12,383 nucleotides of DNA from an uncultured Oscillospiraceae bacterium (GTDB lineage Bacteria > Bacillota_A > Clostridia > Oscillospirales > Oscillospiraceae), in the NCBI GenBank assembly GCA_900754605.1, contig CAAEDK010000266.1, positions 1 to 12,383 on the forward strand, given 5' to 3'. The notes below the pieces were generated by a model. The model had not been told where the DNA came from. It did not search any database and saw only the letters and a list, made by a program, of their open reading frames with translations. Within the stretch, counting starts at the first letter, position 1. Each line of letters opens with the position of its first letter. Shown here one piece after another: positions 1-6,658 of the stretch. Both the position numbers and the translations under genes were made by a program.

Positions 1-1148
1 CCCTGGCCGTTGATGCTGTCAGAGGGGGTGGAGTGGAGGATGACCAGAGAGCCGTCTTCACACTTGCCCAGGCAGATCCAGACGTGGCCGTTCATGGAGA
101 AGATGTCGCCGGTCTGGAAGTGCTCAGGTTTAAAGGGCTTCTCCTGGCTCCAGGTGCCCCACTTCTGAACCTCGGCAAAGTTCTTGGCCTGCTTGGTGGC
201 GGACATGACATAGCCAGTGTTGTCAGCCACAGTACTGTCCTCGGTGTTCATCACATTGTAGACAGACCAGCCGACAAAGGCGGAGCAGTCAATACCAGCG
301 TAGTAATACTGGTTCCATGCGTTGTGAGGATAGTAGCTCTCGCTGGGGTTGGCGCTGTTCTTATAGGTGTAGTTGGCGTCCTGGCTCTGGAAGAAGTCGA
401 TCCAGCTCTGGGACAGGCCGATGGTCATGGCCTGGTTGGAGGAGTTCACGTCCTGCCAGTCCCAGGAGCCGCCGTAGACATACAGAGAGGTGCCAACGGG
501 GGTCAGAGCAGTGGCCAGGAAGTTCTTCAGGGTCTGCTTGCCGGGTACGCCGCTGACAGGGGCAGTGTAGTCCTCGGCAATAAACATCCGGAACAGCTTG
601 GTTACATGGTCATCAGAGTCTACTACGATGCGGACGGTCTCATTCTGCTTGAGCTCATTAAACTTGATGTCCTGAACAGTGGCCCCGCCGGCCTTGGAGG
701 TGATGTCATAGAGCTCGGCATCCTTGTTGATCGTAAAGGACTCATTGTCCACCTTGATCCGCCAGTCGCCGTCATCATCGGTCCACACTTTGGTCAGAAC
801 ACCGGCCACATCGCCCTCTTCCATCTCGGCGGCGGTGATCTGATCGCCATCAATGGTGACGTCGTAGATATAGCCCTCCTGGAGCTTGTTCTGGATCTCG
901 AACTTGCCGCCGTCGGCAGGAATGGTAAAGGTCTTTTCAGCACCATCCACAAAGAAGCGGTGCTTAAAAGTTTCCTTCTCATCCTTGGTGACCTTGCCGT
1001 AGTTCTCCACTCCCAGGTAGACAACATCCTCACCGGGTGTCTGCGAGGGGAGGGCGTTTGTCTCTGACGCGTCGACAGCAAAGGCCGGTACTGCCAGGGA
1101 CGACAGCATGGACGCGGAGAGAAGCAGGGCACAAAGCTTCTGTTTCAT
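1..1148 (-). CDS. Secreted NlpC/P60-type cysteine hydrolase (3' end outside window)
   Basis: Read on the minus strand this is an open frame of 382 codons with no stop before the window edge. It starts at an ATG with AAAGGA upstream. Residues 1-24 are a signal peptide (charged MKQK, hydrophobic core, AFA cleavage site). Residues about 35-210 are beta-rich and I do not recognise them. The C-terminal part carries NlpC/P60 features: GTSLYVYGG (219-227), DCSAF with candidate nucleophile Cys288, NGHVWIC with His355, and LHS with His372 as a possible third residue. Family members usually cut peptide bonds in peptidoglycan stems (for example D-Glu to diamino acid), so an extracellular wall-peptide hydrolase is likely; the substrate is inferred. 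About 60 residues separate the GG motif from the Cys, much more than in typical members. It lies 45 nt after the transglutaminase-like gene and is probably co-transcribed with it. The family call is fairly sure. Confidence 0.8.
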   Translation of the reverse strand, partial: MKQKLCALLLSASMLSSLAVPAFAVDASETNALPSQTPGEDVVYLGVENYGKVTKDEKETFKHRFFVDGAEKTFTIPADGGKFEIQNKLQEGYIYDVTIDGDQITAAEMEEGDVAGVLTKVWTDDDGDWRIKVDNESFTINKDAELYDITSKAGGATVQDIKFNELKQNETVRIVVDSDDHVTKLFRMFIAEDYTAPVSGVPGKQTLKNFLATALTPVGTSLYVYGGSWDWQDVNSSNQAMTIGLSQSWIDFFQSQDANYTYKNSANPSESYYPHNAWNQYYYAGIDCSAFVGWSVYNVMNTEDSTVADNTGYVMSATKQAKNFAEVQKWGTWSQEKPFKPEHFQTGDIFSMNGHVWICLGKCEDGSLVILHSTPSDSINGQ

Positions 1149-1193
1149 TCGTTGCACATTCCTTTCCTGATTGTTGAATTGCGGGGTATGAGC

Positions 1194-2585
1194 TTACAGC
1201 TCGGTATATTCCAGGACCTCCTTGGTCCTTAGGAATTCTTCATAGCGCAGGCCGCGGTCCTCGGTCTCCATCTCGCCCACCTGGTTGTCGTACGGGTCGG
1301 CGCGCCAGTGGTCCTTGGGGACATCAAAGTCGCCCTGGAACTGGGTGTTGGCCACCATGCGGAAGGTGTCCAGGTTGCCGAAGTAGTGGAGACGGCGCTC
1401 TTCGTTGTTCTCCCGGACCGCACCGACTCCGAAGGAGGGATCCGCGTACAGCCAACCATAGGGTGCGGCATAGAACTGGGCCCAGTCGTGGGCACCGCAG
1501 AAGCCGGGCTCTACCTTCCAACCGCTCTGCCACCGGGCGGGAACACCGGCACAGCGGCACAGCGTGATGAACAGCAGGGCGAACACGCCGCAGTCGCCGG
1601 TGCGGCTCCGCGCGCAGTTCTCCGCAATGTTTTCCAGGCTGAAATAGGCCGGCATAAAGTTGTAAGAGGCGTTTTTGGTGATGAAGTCATAGATCCGGCG
1701 GGCCTTCTCCAGGTTGGAGTCTGCGCCCTGAGTCAGAACCCGGGCCAGTTCACGGAGATAAGGAGTGAAGAGGATATGGGGAGCCTCCTCACCCAGCCAG
1801 CGCTGGGCATCCTCGGGAAGTTCGGGGGCGCCAGGGGCGGTTTCCGGCCGGGTCAGATCGTGGTAGTGCAGGGTCTGAGTGAAGGAGAACTCTACCTCAA
1901 AGGGGTGGTTCTCTTCCATCACTTCCTCCCAGAAGATGACACGCTGAGGAGCGTCCTCGGGAGAGATATGAGTGGGCTCGGGAGAGACCCGCTCGATACG
2001 GATGTCACTCTGGGCATCACACGCACAGGGCAGAGGCAAATAGGCCCGTACCCGGCGGCCCGGCTCAAAGCACTCATCCTTCATCTGGACAGTAGCCCGG
2101 CAGCGCACACGGCTGGCGGCAGTTCCCTCTGTGCGGAGTTGATTTGCAACCCGGTCCAGACGGCCTTCGGGATCTTGCCCGTCTGCTCCAGCGGCCCGGA
2201 CGCCTGCCCGGGTGGCGAAGGCTGCGTTTGTTTTGCACAGAGTCTCAAAGAAACGGTTGAAATAGTGAGGAACGCCGTGATCATAGATCCAGTCGATCTT
2301 CCACTGATCCTCTAAGGCGTCAAACTCTGCCTCGGAAAAATCAGGAATATGCTCCCGCACCAGAGCCAAGGCCTCTTCCTTGGTATAGGGGTAGTCCAGA
2401 GGCAGACGGAGAATGAGTTCACGCTGAACGGTCAGGCAGCGCTTGAGTGCCTCAGGAGTAGTGGGGGAAGCCAGGTGGCGGTCAATGGCGGCCACAGCTC
2501 CCTCAAAGTCTCCGTGGAGTTTCCGACGAAGTACATCGTTGGGCAGTCCGATGTGGAGATAACGGAAATTTTCGTTGATGTTCAT
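1194..2585 (-). CDS. Transglutaminase-like domain protein (cytoplasmic)
   Basis: A 463-residue protein. I chose the ATG at 2585 because AAAGGAG (2590-2596) sits just upstream; an in-frame ATG 15 nt earlier has no such site. There is no signal peptide or membrane segment, so it should be cytoplasmic. Residues 1-130 look helical and 155-265 beta-rich. The C-terminal third is a transglutaminase-like fold with the expected triad: Cys332 in RTGDCGVFA, His366 in GAHDWAQFY and Asp382 in YADPSFG. The phrase CRCAGVPARWQSGW right after the Cys helix is typical. In bacteria this fold usually belongs to a peptidase or other acyl-transfer enzyme rather than a protein cross-linker. The substrate is unknown. 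It lies between a DUF819 gene and an NlpC/P60 gene, which points to peptide handling, as inference. A terminator separates it from the DUF819 gene, and I see no clear promoter in the gap of about 35 nt, so it may depend on readthrough. Confidence 0.85.
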   Translation of the reverse strand: MNINENFRYLHIGLPNDVLRRKLHGDFEGAVAAIDRHLASPTTPEALKRCLTVQRELILRLPLDYPYTKEEALALVREHIPDFSEAEFDALEDQWKIDWIYDHGVPHYFNRFFETLCKTNAAFATRAGVRAAGADGQDPEGRLDRVANQLRTEGTAASRVRCRATVQMKDECFEPGRRVRAYLPLPCACDAQSDIRIERVSPEPTHISPEDAPQRVIFWEEVMEENHPFEVEFSFTQTLHYHDLTRPETAPGAPELPEDAQRWLGEEAPHILFTPYLRELARVLTQGADSNLEKARRIYDFITKNASYNFMPAYFSLENIAENCARSRTGDCGVFALLFITLCRCAGVPARWQSGWKVEPGFCGAHDWAQFYAAPYGWLYADPSFGVGAVRENNEERRLHYFGNLDTFRMVANTQFQGDFDVPKDHWRADPYDNQVGEMETEDRGLRYEEFLRTKEVLEYTEL

Positions 2586-2618
2586 GGTTCTCCTTTCCAT
2601 TTTTTCCAGTGGTCAGGT

Positions 2619-2664
2619 GAAAAAGGGTAAAAAGGTGCGCCGGACCTCCCGGGCCCGGCGCACC
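2619..2664 (-). terminator. Intrinsic terminator after the DUF819 gene
   Basis: A perfect 10-bp GC-rich stem (GGTGCGCCGG at 2634-2643 with CCGGCGCACC at 2655-2664) encloses an 11-nt loop. On the minus strand it is followed by TTTTT (2633-2629) and a second T run a few bases further on. It begins 10 nt past the DUF819 stop, so most DUF819 transcripts should end here. Confidence 0.85.
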
Positions 2665-2673
2665 GGTGTCGCA

Positions 2674-3867
2674 TCAGACGAACATATGAAGGATGGCGCC
2701 CATGCCCAAACCGAGCAGGTTGCCGATGGCCGCGCCCAGCACGCCCATCAGAACGCCGATGCCGGCGAAGGACGCATCATAAGCAGTGGCCACAATGGGT
2801 GCCGATGCACTGCCTCCGAGGTTCGCCAGAGAGGCGGTGGAGACCATGCACAGATCCCAGTGGAAGATCTTGGAGAGGACGAACATAACGACCACGTGCA
2901 GCACCAGAACCAGCATGCCGTAAACAACCCACATGGGAGCGGACAGCAGATCGGTAACAGTGGCAGTGGAAGCCAGCAGAGAAACAACAGCGTACAGATA
3001 GACGTTGGACAACTCCTCCACGGCGGGCAGCTTGCCCAGAGGAGTCATGGCGCAGATCAGGCCCAGCACGGTAACAAACACGGTGGTGCAGGTGCCCTTG
3101 TCGAACATATCCAGGCCCATGTTGGCCAGGCCGGCGTTCATAGCGGCGCCAACGGACTGGGAGATAGCAGAAACCAGCAGGGACAGACCGATCAGGAAGA
3201 TCCAATCGCCAGAAGAAGCCTTGCGAGCCTTATCTTTCTCAACTTCCTCATTGGCAGCAGCAGCAATGGCGTCCAGGCCAGAGGTGTTGGCCTTGGTGGC
3301 CTTGTTCCACTTGTTGGCATAGCGGACGGCCAGCAGCAGCAGGGCGATCCACACAGAGTAGCAGACGGTATCCAGAGCCAGGGCGCAGCTGTAGGCGCCG
3401 GCGTCAACGGGCAGAGCATCCTGCATAGCGGCCATGTTGGCGGAACCGCCGACCCAAGAGGCGTACAGAGCAGCCACAGCAGCCCAAGTCTTCTCGCCGC
3501 CGCCCAGGGGGCCCATGAAGATGGGATAGAACACCAGGAAGCCCAGGCCCAGAGTCAGAGAGCAGGCCAGGAAGATGGCGATCATCCGGCCGCCCAGCTT
3601 GGCCAGCTTGCGGAAGTCACACCGCAGCAGCATGACGAAGATCATGGCGTACAGCAGATTGTTCTTCAAAGCGGAGTAGACTGCGGAGCAGGCGTCCGAA
3701 GCATACAGGCCCATGGTGCAGAAGACCATGTTCAGCACATAGATCCACACCAGGGGAGGGATCACATTAAAGACCTTCCACTTGGCGTATTTCTCCAGAG
3801 CCAGCAGACCGCCGGCCAGGAACATCAGAAATGCGATGTAAGTAAAGCCGTTTGTGATGGTAAACAT
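2674..3867 (-). CDS. DUF819 family multi-pass membrane protein (putative transporter)
   Basis: A 397-residue, very hydrophobic protein with roughly ten or more membrane spans and a hydrophilic loop near 185-220 (KWNKATKANTSG to EEVEKDKARKA). Two similar glycine motifs, WVGGSANMAA (138-147) and NLGGSASAPIVATAY (349-363), lie in the two halves. This suggests an inverted-repeat secondary-transporter architecture, and the motifs match what I know of the DUF819 (YjcL-like) family. No substrate is established to my knowledge. Homologues often lie near peptidases or wall-peptide enzymes, and here the next genes are a transglutaminase-like protein and an NlpC/P60 protein, so import of a peptide or murein-derived compound is a reasonable guess. 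The start is supported by GGGAGG (3878-3883), 10 nt upstream. Expression is probably controlled by the attenuator leader upstream, and the gene ends in a strong terminator. Confidence 0.85.
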   Translation of the reverse strand: MFTITNGFTYIAFLMFLAGGLLALEKYAKWKVFNVIPPLVWIYVLNMVFCTMGLYASDACSAVYSALKNNLLYAMIFVMLLRCDFRKLAKLGGRMIAIFLACSLTLGLGFLVFYPIFMGPLGGGEKTWAAVAALYASWVGGSANMAAMQDALPVDAGAYSCALALDTVCYSVWIALLLLAVRYANKWNKATKANTSGLDAIAAAANEEVEKDKARKASSGDWIFLIGLSLLVSAISQSVGAAMNAGLANMGLDMFDKGTCTTVFVTVLGLICAMTPLGKLPAVEELSNVYLYAVVSLLASTATVTDLLSAPMWVVYGMLVLVLHVVVMFVLSKIFHWDLCMVSTASLANLGGSASAPIVATAYDASFAGIGVLMGVLGAAIGNLLGLGMGAILHMFV

Positions 3868-4024
3868 AGTTTTATTTCCTCCCTGTTTCTAGTGATTGGG
3901 AATCTGCCTCCCGGCACACGACCCGGGCGACAGTAGGAAGCGGGGCTTCCTAGTTTTAATACACCTCTCTCTCCTTAAACTTGGGGCGCTGCAATCTTTC
4001 CTCCTTCCAGTTGGTTTTACATAC

Positions 4025-4078
4025 AAAAAAACCAGCAAGAACAAGGAGCACGTAAATACGTACCCTCATTTTTGCTGG
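4025..4078 (-). terminator. Attenuator terminator inside the DUF819 leader
   Basis: On the minus strand CCAGCAA (4078-4072) pairs with TTGCTGG (4038-4032). The inner part continues as a nearly continuous stem of about 20 bp, including G-U pairs, one mismatch and one bulge, closed by ACGT-ATTT-ACGT. Seven T residues (4031-4025) follow directly. It lies about 160 nt before the start codon of DUF819, so it ends transcripts before the gene unless it is prevented from folding. Confidence 0.8.
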
Positions 4079-4137
4079 ATTTTACCTGTGGTGACGAGAC
4101 GGAAAGATCCCCTCAGACAGCTAAAGCAGCGATTCAT
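4066..4137 (-). CDS. Candidate 23-residue leader peptide
   Basis: An ATG-started frame of 23 codons plus TGA, beginning MNRCFSCLRG and ending GKIQQK. The ATG lies only about 6 nt after the predicted transcript start, without a Shine-Dalgarno site, so if translated it would be close to leaderless. The last codons (Gln21, Gln22, Lys23) form the 5' arm of the attenuator terminator. A ribosome finishing this ORF would therefore cover that arm. Codons 5-7 (TTTAGCTG, 4125-4118) can also pair with the same arm (CAGCAAA) with one bulged base, giving a possible antiterminator. There is no run of one amino acid's codons as in classic amino-acid attenuators. Translation is inferred. Confidence 0.4.
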   Translation of the reverse strand: MNRCFSCLRGSFRLVTTGKIQQK

Positions 4138-4149
4138 TTGGCAAACACT

Positions 4150-4177
4150 ATTATAGCAATTTCCACGAAAAAGTCAA
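4150..4177 (-). promoter_or_regulatory. Sigma-A-type promoter for the DUF819 leader
   Basis: On the minus strand, TTGACT (4177-4172), a 16-nt spacer and a perfect TATAAT (4155-4150). Transcription should start near 4143 and read into the leader ORF and the attenuator. Confidence 0.8.
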
Positions 4178-4197
4178 GTGCTTTTTGAGGGGAGATG

Positions 4198-4367
4198 TGG
4201 AAAAAGATAGTGCAAGGAGAAAAACTACCTTTTATAAGGCAGTTGAAGCCTAATTGCAGTACAAAAAATGGTGTGACAGGCTATAAAATACGGGACAAAT
4301 AGCACAAGATAGGGGAGAAAAGCTATTCACCCAGAATATTCATGAAGTGTATATTGTTTCATTCTGC
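4198..4367. other. Divergent intergenic spacer, nothing recognised
   Basis: An AT-rich stretch between the two divergent promoters. It contains a TATAAA-like string near 4282 but no matching -35 box. I found no ORF with a ribosome binding site, no strong hairpin and no RNA gene. It may hold operator sites, but none is evident. Confidence 0.4.
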
Positions 4368-4397
4368 TTGACGGGCGGACAGGACCACCTTTATAAT
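4368..4397 (+). promoter_or_regulatory. Sigma-A-type promoter for the lipoprotein gene
   Basis: TTGACG (4368-4373), an 18-nt spacer and a perfect TATAAT (4392-4397). The transcript would begin near 4404, leaving a leader of about 65 nt before the ATG at 4471. The in-frame ATG at 4396 overlaps the -10 box and so cannot be the start of the coding region. Confidence 0.75.
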
Positions 4398-4470
4398 GAG
4401 TCCAGAAGAAAAAAGGAGCGGTGCGGTTCGGCCGCAGTCTCCGAAGTATATCAGAAAGGAGGAGAGGGAT

Positions 4471-5118
4471 ATGGGACAGAAGGCGGTTCTGCTGGCCGGC
4501 CTGCTGACTGTTGCCCTGTCCGCCTGTGGTGGGCCGATTGCGCCGGAAACGGAGAGCCCGAAGGTGGAAGTTTCGTCTGCTGGTTCTGCTGCCAGCACAC
4601 AGGAAAATCCGAGCGGAGATGGTTCCGCTGATTCTGCAGAACGGGTTGGTGCGGTGCTGTATATCGGGATTGGAAACCAGTTTGCGGAGTATCCGGTGGA
4701 GTATACGGGTGAATTAGATGAGAACGGACAGATTCCACCAGAGGAGGTATTGGCGGCGATGGCCAGTCTCACCGGCTGGAGCTTGGATCTGGCAGAGCCG
4801 ATTTTCTCTGGAAAGGGTGGAATCACAGTCTCATTTGCAGAGACTGCTGCCCTGTTTGCTGGCCCACCGGAGGAACAGAGAGAGGAGTTTCATGTTTATG
4901 ATGCCCTCCAGCTGGATCAAACGATTCTGGACAGTGTGAAAAAGACCCTCCAGTGCTGGGCCATGGACCCGGAATTGGGAGATCCGGATCAGGTGGATAT
5001 CTGGTTCTGCGGAGCGGATGGCGGTGACTTGAAACTCCCTGATACAGGTGTGGTCATCCCGGCGGACCATCCTTATGAGCAGTTCCCTCAGCCTGGAGAA
5101 GAGACAGCGATGCCCTAG
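4471..5118 (+). CDS. Lipoprotein, possibly GerMN-like, function unknown
   Basis: A 215-residue protein. The start is set by AAAGGAGG 8 nt upstream and by the signal sequence it yields: MGQKAVLLAG, a hydrophobic run, then the lipobox LSAC with Cys19 as lipidation site. It should therefore be anchored on the outer face of the membrane. Residues 20-65 are a low-complexity Ser/Glu/Gly/Pro linker. Residues about 68-190 form one domain: a VLYIGIGN strand, the segment PPEEVLAAMASLTG, GGITVSFAETAALF, and ILDSVKKTLQCW followed by VDIWFCGADG. This order resembles the GerMN domain of sporulation and germination proteins, but the match is weak and made by eye. It stands alone, with its own promoter and terminator. 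A spore or envelope role is only a suggestion. Confidence 0.8.
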   Translation: MGQKAVLLAGLLTVALSACGGPIAPETESPKVEVSSAGSAASTQENPSGDGSADSAERVGAVLYIGIGNQFAEYPVEYTGELDENGQIPPEEVLAAMASLTGWSLDLAEPIFSGKGGITVSFAETAALFAGPPEEQREEFHVYDALQLDQTILDSVKKTLQCWAMDPELGDPDQVDIWFCGADGGDLKLPDTGVVIPADHPYEQFPQPGEETAMP

Positions 5119-5135
5119 CTAATATGTAAAATAAC

Positions 5136-5172
5136 GATAAGAGGCCCCGGCGATCCGCCGGGGCCTCTTATC
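5136..5172 (+). terminator. Strong hairpin terminator after the lipoprotein gene
   Basis: A perfect 17-bp stem (5136-5152 with 5156-5172) closed by a 3-nt loop, starting 18 nt after the stop codon. The plus-strand tail is only moderately T-rich (TGTGTGTGTTGT). On the minus strand the stem is followed by GTTATTTTAC. It may work in both directions, although no minus-strand gene lies upstream. Confidence 0.8.
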
Positions 5173-5277
5173 TGTGTGTGTTGTAAAAGGAGAGGGAGAA
5201 ATGGGAGAAATTTTAAGACTTCGTGTTTACACTCATATCCTAACCGATAATTAAGGCAAAACCGTGACGATGATATG

Positions 5278-5297
5278 AACAGTTTGTAAACAGTTTG
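5278..5297. repeat. Tandem AACAGTTTG direct repeat, possible operator
   Basis: AACAGTTTG occurs at 5278-5286 and again at 5289-5297, a spacing of 11 bp or about one helical turn. It lies about 77 bp upstream of the -35 box of the cation transporter promoter. Direct repeats on one face of the helix are typical of OmpR-type regulator sites, but I cannot assign a protein. The rest of 5173-5373 shows only an AT-rich hairpin near 5300 (GAAAA/TTTTC) and an imperfect GC hairpin at 5345-5368. No gene is visible there. Confidence 0.4.
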
Positions 5298-5373
5298 CGA
5301 GAAAAGCGGCGTTTTTCCTGCTGAAATATATGGAATTATTCCAAAGGCCCGCAGGACCATGCGGCCCGGTATC

Positions 5374-5403
5374 TTGACGGAACCGTGTGAGGCATGCGAT
5401 AAT
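5374..5403 (+). promoter_or_regulatory. Sigma-A-type promoter for the cation transporter
   Basis: TTGACG (5374-5379), an 18-nt spacer and GATAAT (5398-5403). The leader of about 60 nt contains a small CGGAGC/GCTCCG hairpin (near 5429-5447) just before the ribosome binding site. I see no yybP-ykoY manganese riboswitch in it. Confidence 0.6.
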
Positions 5404-5470
5404 ATACTGATAAAAAGCGCAGATCCGGCGGAGCGCTGCTGGCTCCGGCGGGACAAGGAGGCATTTTGCA

Positions 5471-6649
5471 TTGATTAAGGCATTGGTTCAGCGCTGCCTG
5501 GGCGGAGCGGACCCCACCACTCCAGAGGTCCGGCAGCGGTGCGGAACATTGGCGGGGTGCGTAGGGATCCTGCTGAATACATTATTGTGTCTGGGGAAAT
5601 TGGGAGCGGGGCTGATCACTGGGTCCATTGCCGTAGTGGCGGATGGTTTGAATAACCTGTCAGACGCGGCTTCGTCGGTGATCACTCTGATTGGGTTTCG
5701 TCTGGCAGGCCAGGCGGCAGATGAGGAGCATCCGTTCGGACATGGACGGATCGAATATCTCAGCGGCTTGCTGGTGGCTATGGCCATCCTGCTGATGGGA
5801 TTTGAGCTGGGGAAGAGTTCGCTGGAGAAGCTGATCCATCCAGAGGAATTGTCGTTCTCCTGGCTGGCCATTGCCATCTTGGCAGTATCCATTGGAATGA
5901 AAGTGTGGATGTTCCGGTTCAACCGCACACTGGGAGATGCCATCGCCTCCCAGGCTATGCAGGCCACAGCGGCCGATTCTCTCTCCGATGCAGTAGCCAC
6001 TGCTGTGGTGCTAACTGCCGCCCTGGTGGATCACTTTCTGAACCTTCAGGTGGACGGCCTGGCCGGACTGCTGGTGGCGGCGTTCATTCTTAAGACGGGA
6101 TGGGAAGCAGCCAAAGACACGCTGGATCCACTGCTTGGCCGGCCTATGGATCCGGAATTGGCAGAGGATATCGACAAGCTGGTGCTGTCTCACCCGAATA
6201 TTCTGGGGATTCATGACCTGGTCTATCACGACTATGGCCCTGGCCGGGCTATGATGTCCTTCCATGCGGAGGTTCCGGCGGACACCGATTTGCTGGAGAT
6301 GCACGACATTATCGATCATATCGAGCGGGAACTGAAGGCCAAGCACCATATTGAGACGGTGATCCACACCGACCCGGTAGTCAATGATGAACGCACAAGT
6401 GCCCTGCGGGAGCAGGTGGAGGCGGCGGCCAGAGCAGTGGATCCAGTCTTGTCTATCCATGATCTGCGGATCACTGCTGGGCCCTATCACACCAATGTGC
6501 TGTTTGATGTGATGGTGCCATACGGTTTTCGGCTGACCGACACCCAGGTGATCCGGGAGCTGCGGCAGGCGGTGGAGGCCATGTCAGAGAAGTATTCCGC
6601 GGTGATCCAGGTGGATCACTCCTACGTGGAGCGGCGGGAGGATACCTGA
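5471..6649 (+). CDS. Cation diffusion facilitator, manganese-type metal site, extended C-terminus
   Basis: A 392-residue cation diffusion facilitator, which exports divalent metal in exchange for protons. The TTG start is supported by AAGGAGG (5455-5461) and by the lack of a suitable in-frame ATG. The membrane part (about 25-210) carries DGLNNLSD in span 2 and ADSLSDAVAT in span 5, plus the family motif HPFGHGR (87-93). The transport site reads Asn61/Asp65 with Asp169/Asp173. This N-D/D-D pattern is associated with manganese exporters such as MntE, while zinc exporters usually have His/Asp pairs. The cytoplasmic part has the usual ferredoxin-like domain ending in HTDPV (near 300), then about 90 more residues that look like a second, similar domain. 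Common members end near 300 residues. It has its own promoter, and no clear terminator separates it from the response regulator. Family certain, metal likely. Confidence 0.9.
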   Translation: MIKALVQRCLGGADPTTPEVRQRCGTLAGCVGILLNTLLCLGKLGAGLITGSIAVVADGLNNLSDAASSVITLIGFRLAGQAADEEHPFGHGRIEYLSGLLVAMAILLMGFELGKSSLEKLIHPEELSFSWLAIAILAVSIGMKVWMFRFNRTLGDAIASQAMQATAADSLSDAVATAVVLTAALVDHFLNLQVDGLAGLLVAAFILKTGWEAAKDTLDPLLGRPMDPELAEDIDKLVLSHPNILGIHDLVYHDYGPGRAMMSFHAEVPADTDLLEMHDIIDHIERELKAKHHIETVIHTDPVVNDERTSALREQVEAAARAVDPVLSIHDLRITAGPYHTNVLFDVMVPYGFRLTDTQVIRELRQAVEAMSEKYSAVIQVDHSYVERREDT

Positions 6650-6658
6650 CGGGGGATA

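Larger units (their letters stand above)
3868..4143 (-). promoter_or_regulatory. Long 5' leader of the DUF819 gene with attenuator architecture
   Basis: About 275 nt lie between the predicted transcript start (near 4143) and the DUF819 ATG. In transcript order they hold a 23-codon ORF, an intrinsic terminator, a strong AAGGAGG site (4000-4006) before a possible 12-codon TTG-started ORF (3956-3994), then two hairpins just before the gene's ribosome binding site. These are a perfect 7-bp stem with a 5-nt loop (3934-3952) and CCCGG/CCGGG with an 8-nt loop (3910-3927). I find no T-box motif and no riboswitch core that I recognise. The layout indicates premature-termination control. The signal sensed is unknown. 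Confidence 0.6.

Noticed and set aside
33..1067. Long plus-strand open frame of 344 codons
   Set aside because: It is the antisense shadow of the NlpC/P60 gene, has no ribosome binding site and shows no recognisable domain, while the opposite strand has a signal peptide and catalytic motifs.
2575..3936. Plus-strand open frame of 453 codons rich in Gly, Gln and His
   Set aside because: Antisense to the DUF819 gene. The composition is what complementary alanine/leucine-rich codons give, and it runs through the terminator hairpin.
3868..4143. T-box or known riboswitch in the DUF819 leader
   Set aside because: The conserved T-box antiterminator string is absent, and I see no core motif of the SAM, lysine, glycine, THF, ZTP or manganese riboswitches.
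3896..4156. Plus-strand open frame of 86 codons
   Set aside because: Antisense to the structured leader and running into the minus-strand promoter; no ribosome site. Better explained as the reverse of the leader RNA.
4396..4470. Upstream ATG as the start of the lipoprotein gene
   Set aside because: It overlaps the -10 box and would bury the lipobox signal sequence 25 residues inside the protein.
5115..5471. Minus-strand open frame of 118 codons between the lipoprotein and the cation transporter
   Set aside because: It spans the terminator hairpin, the direct repeats and a plus-strand promoter, and has no ribosome site or familiar motif.
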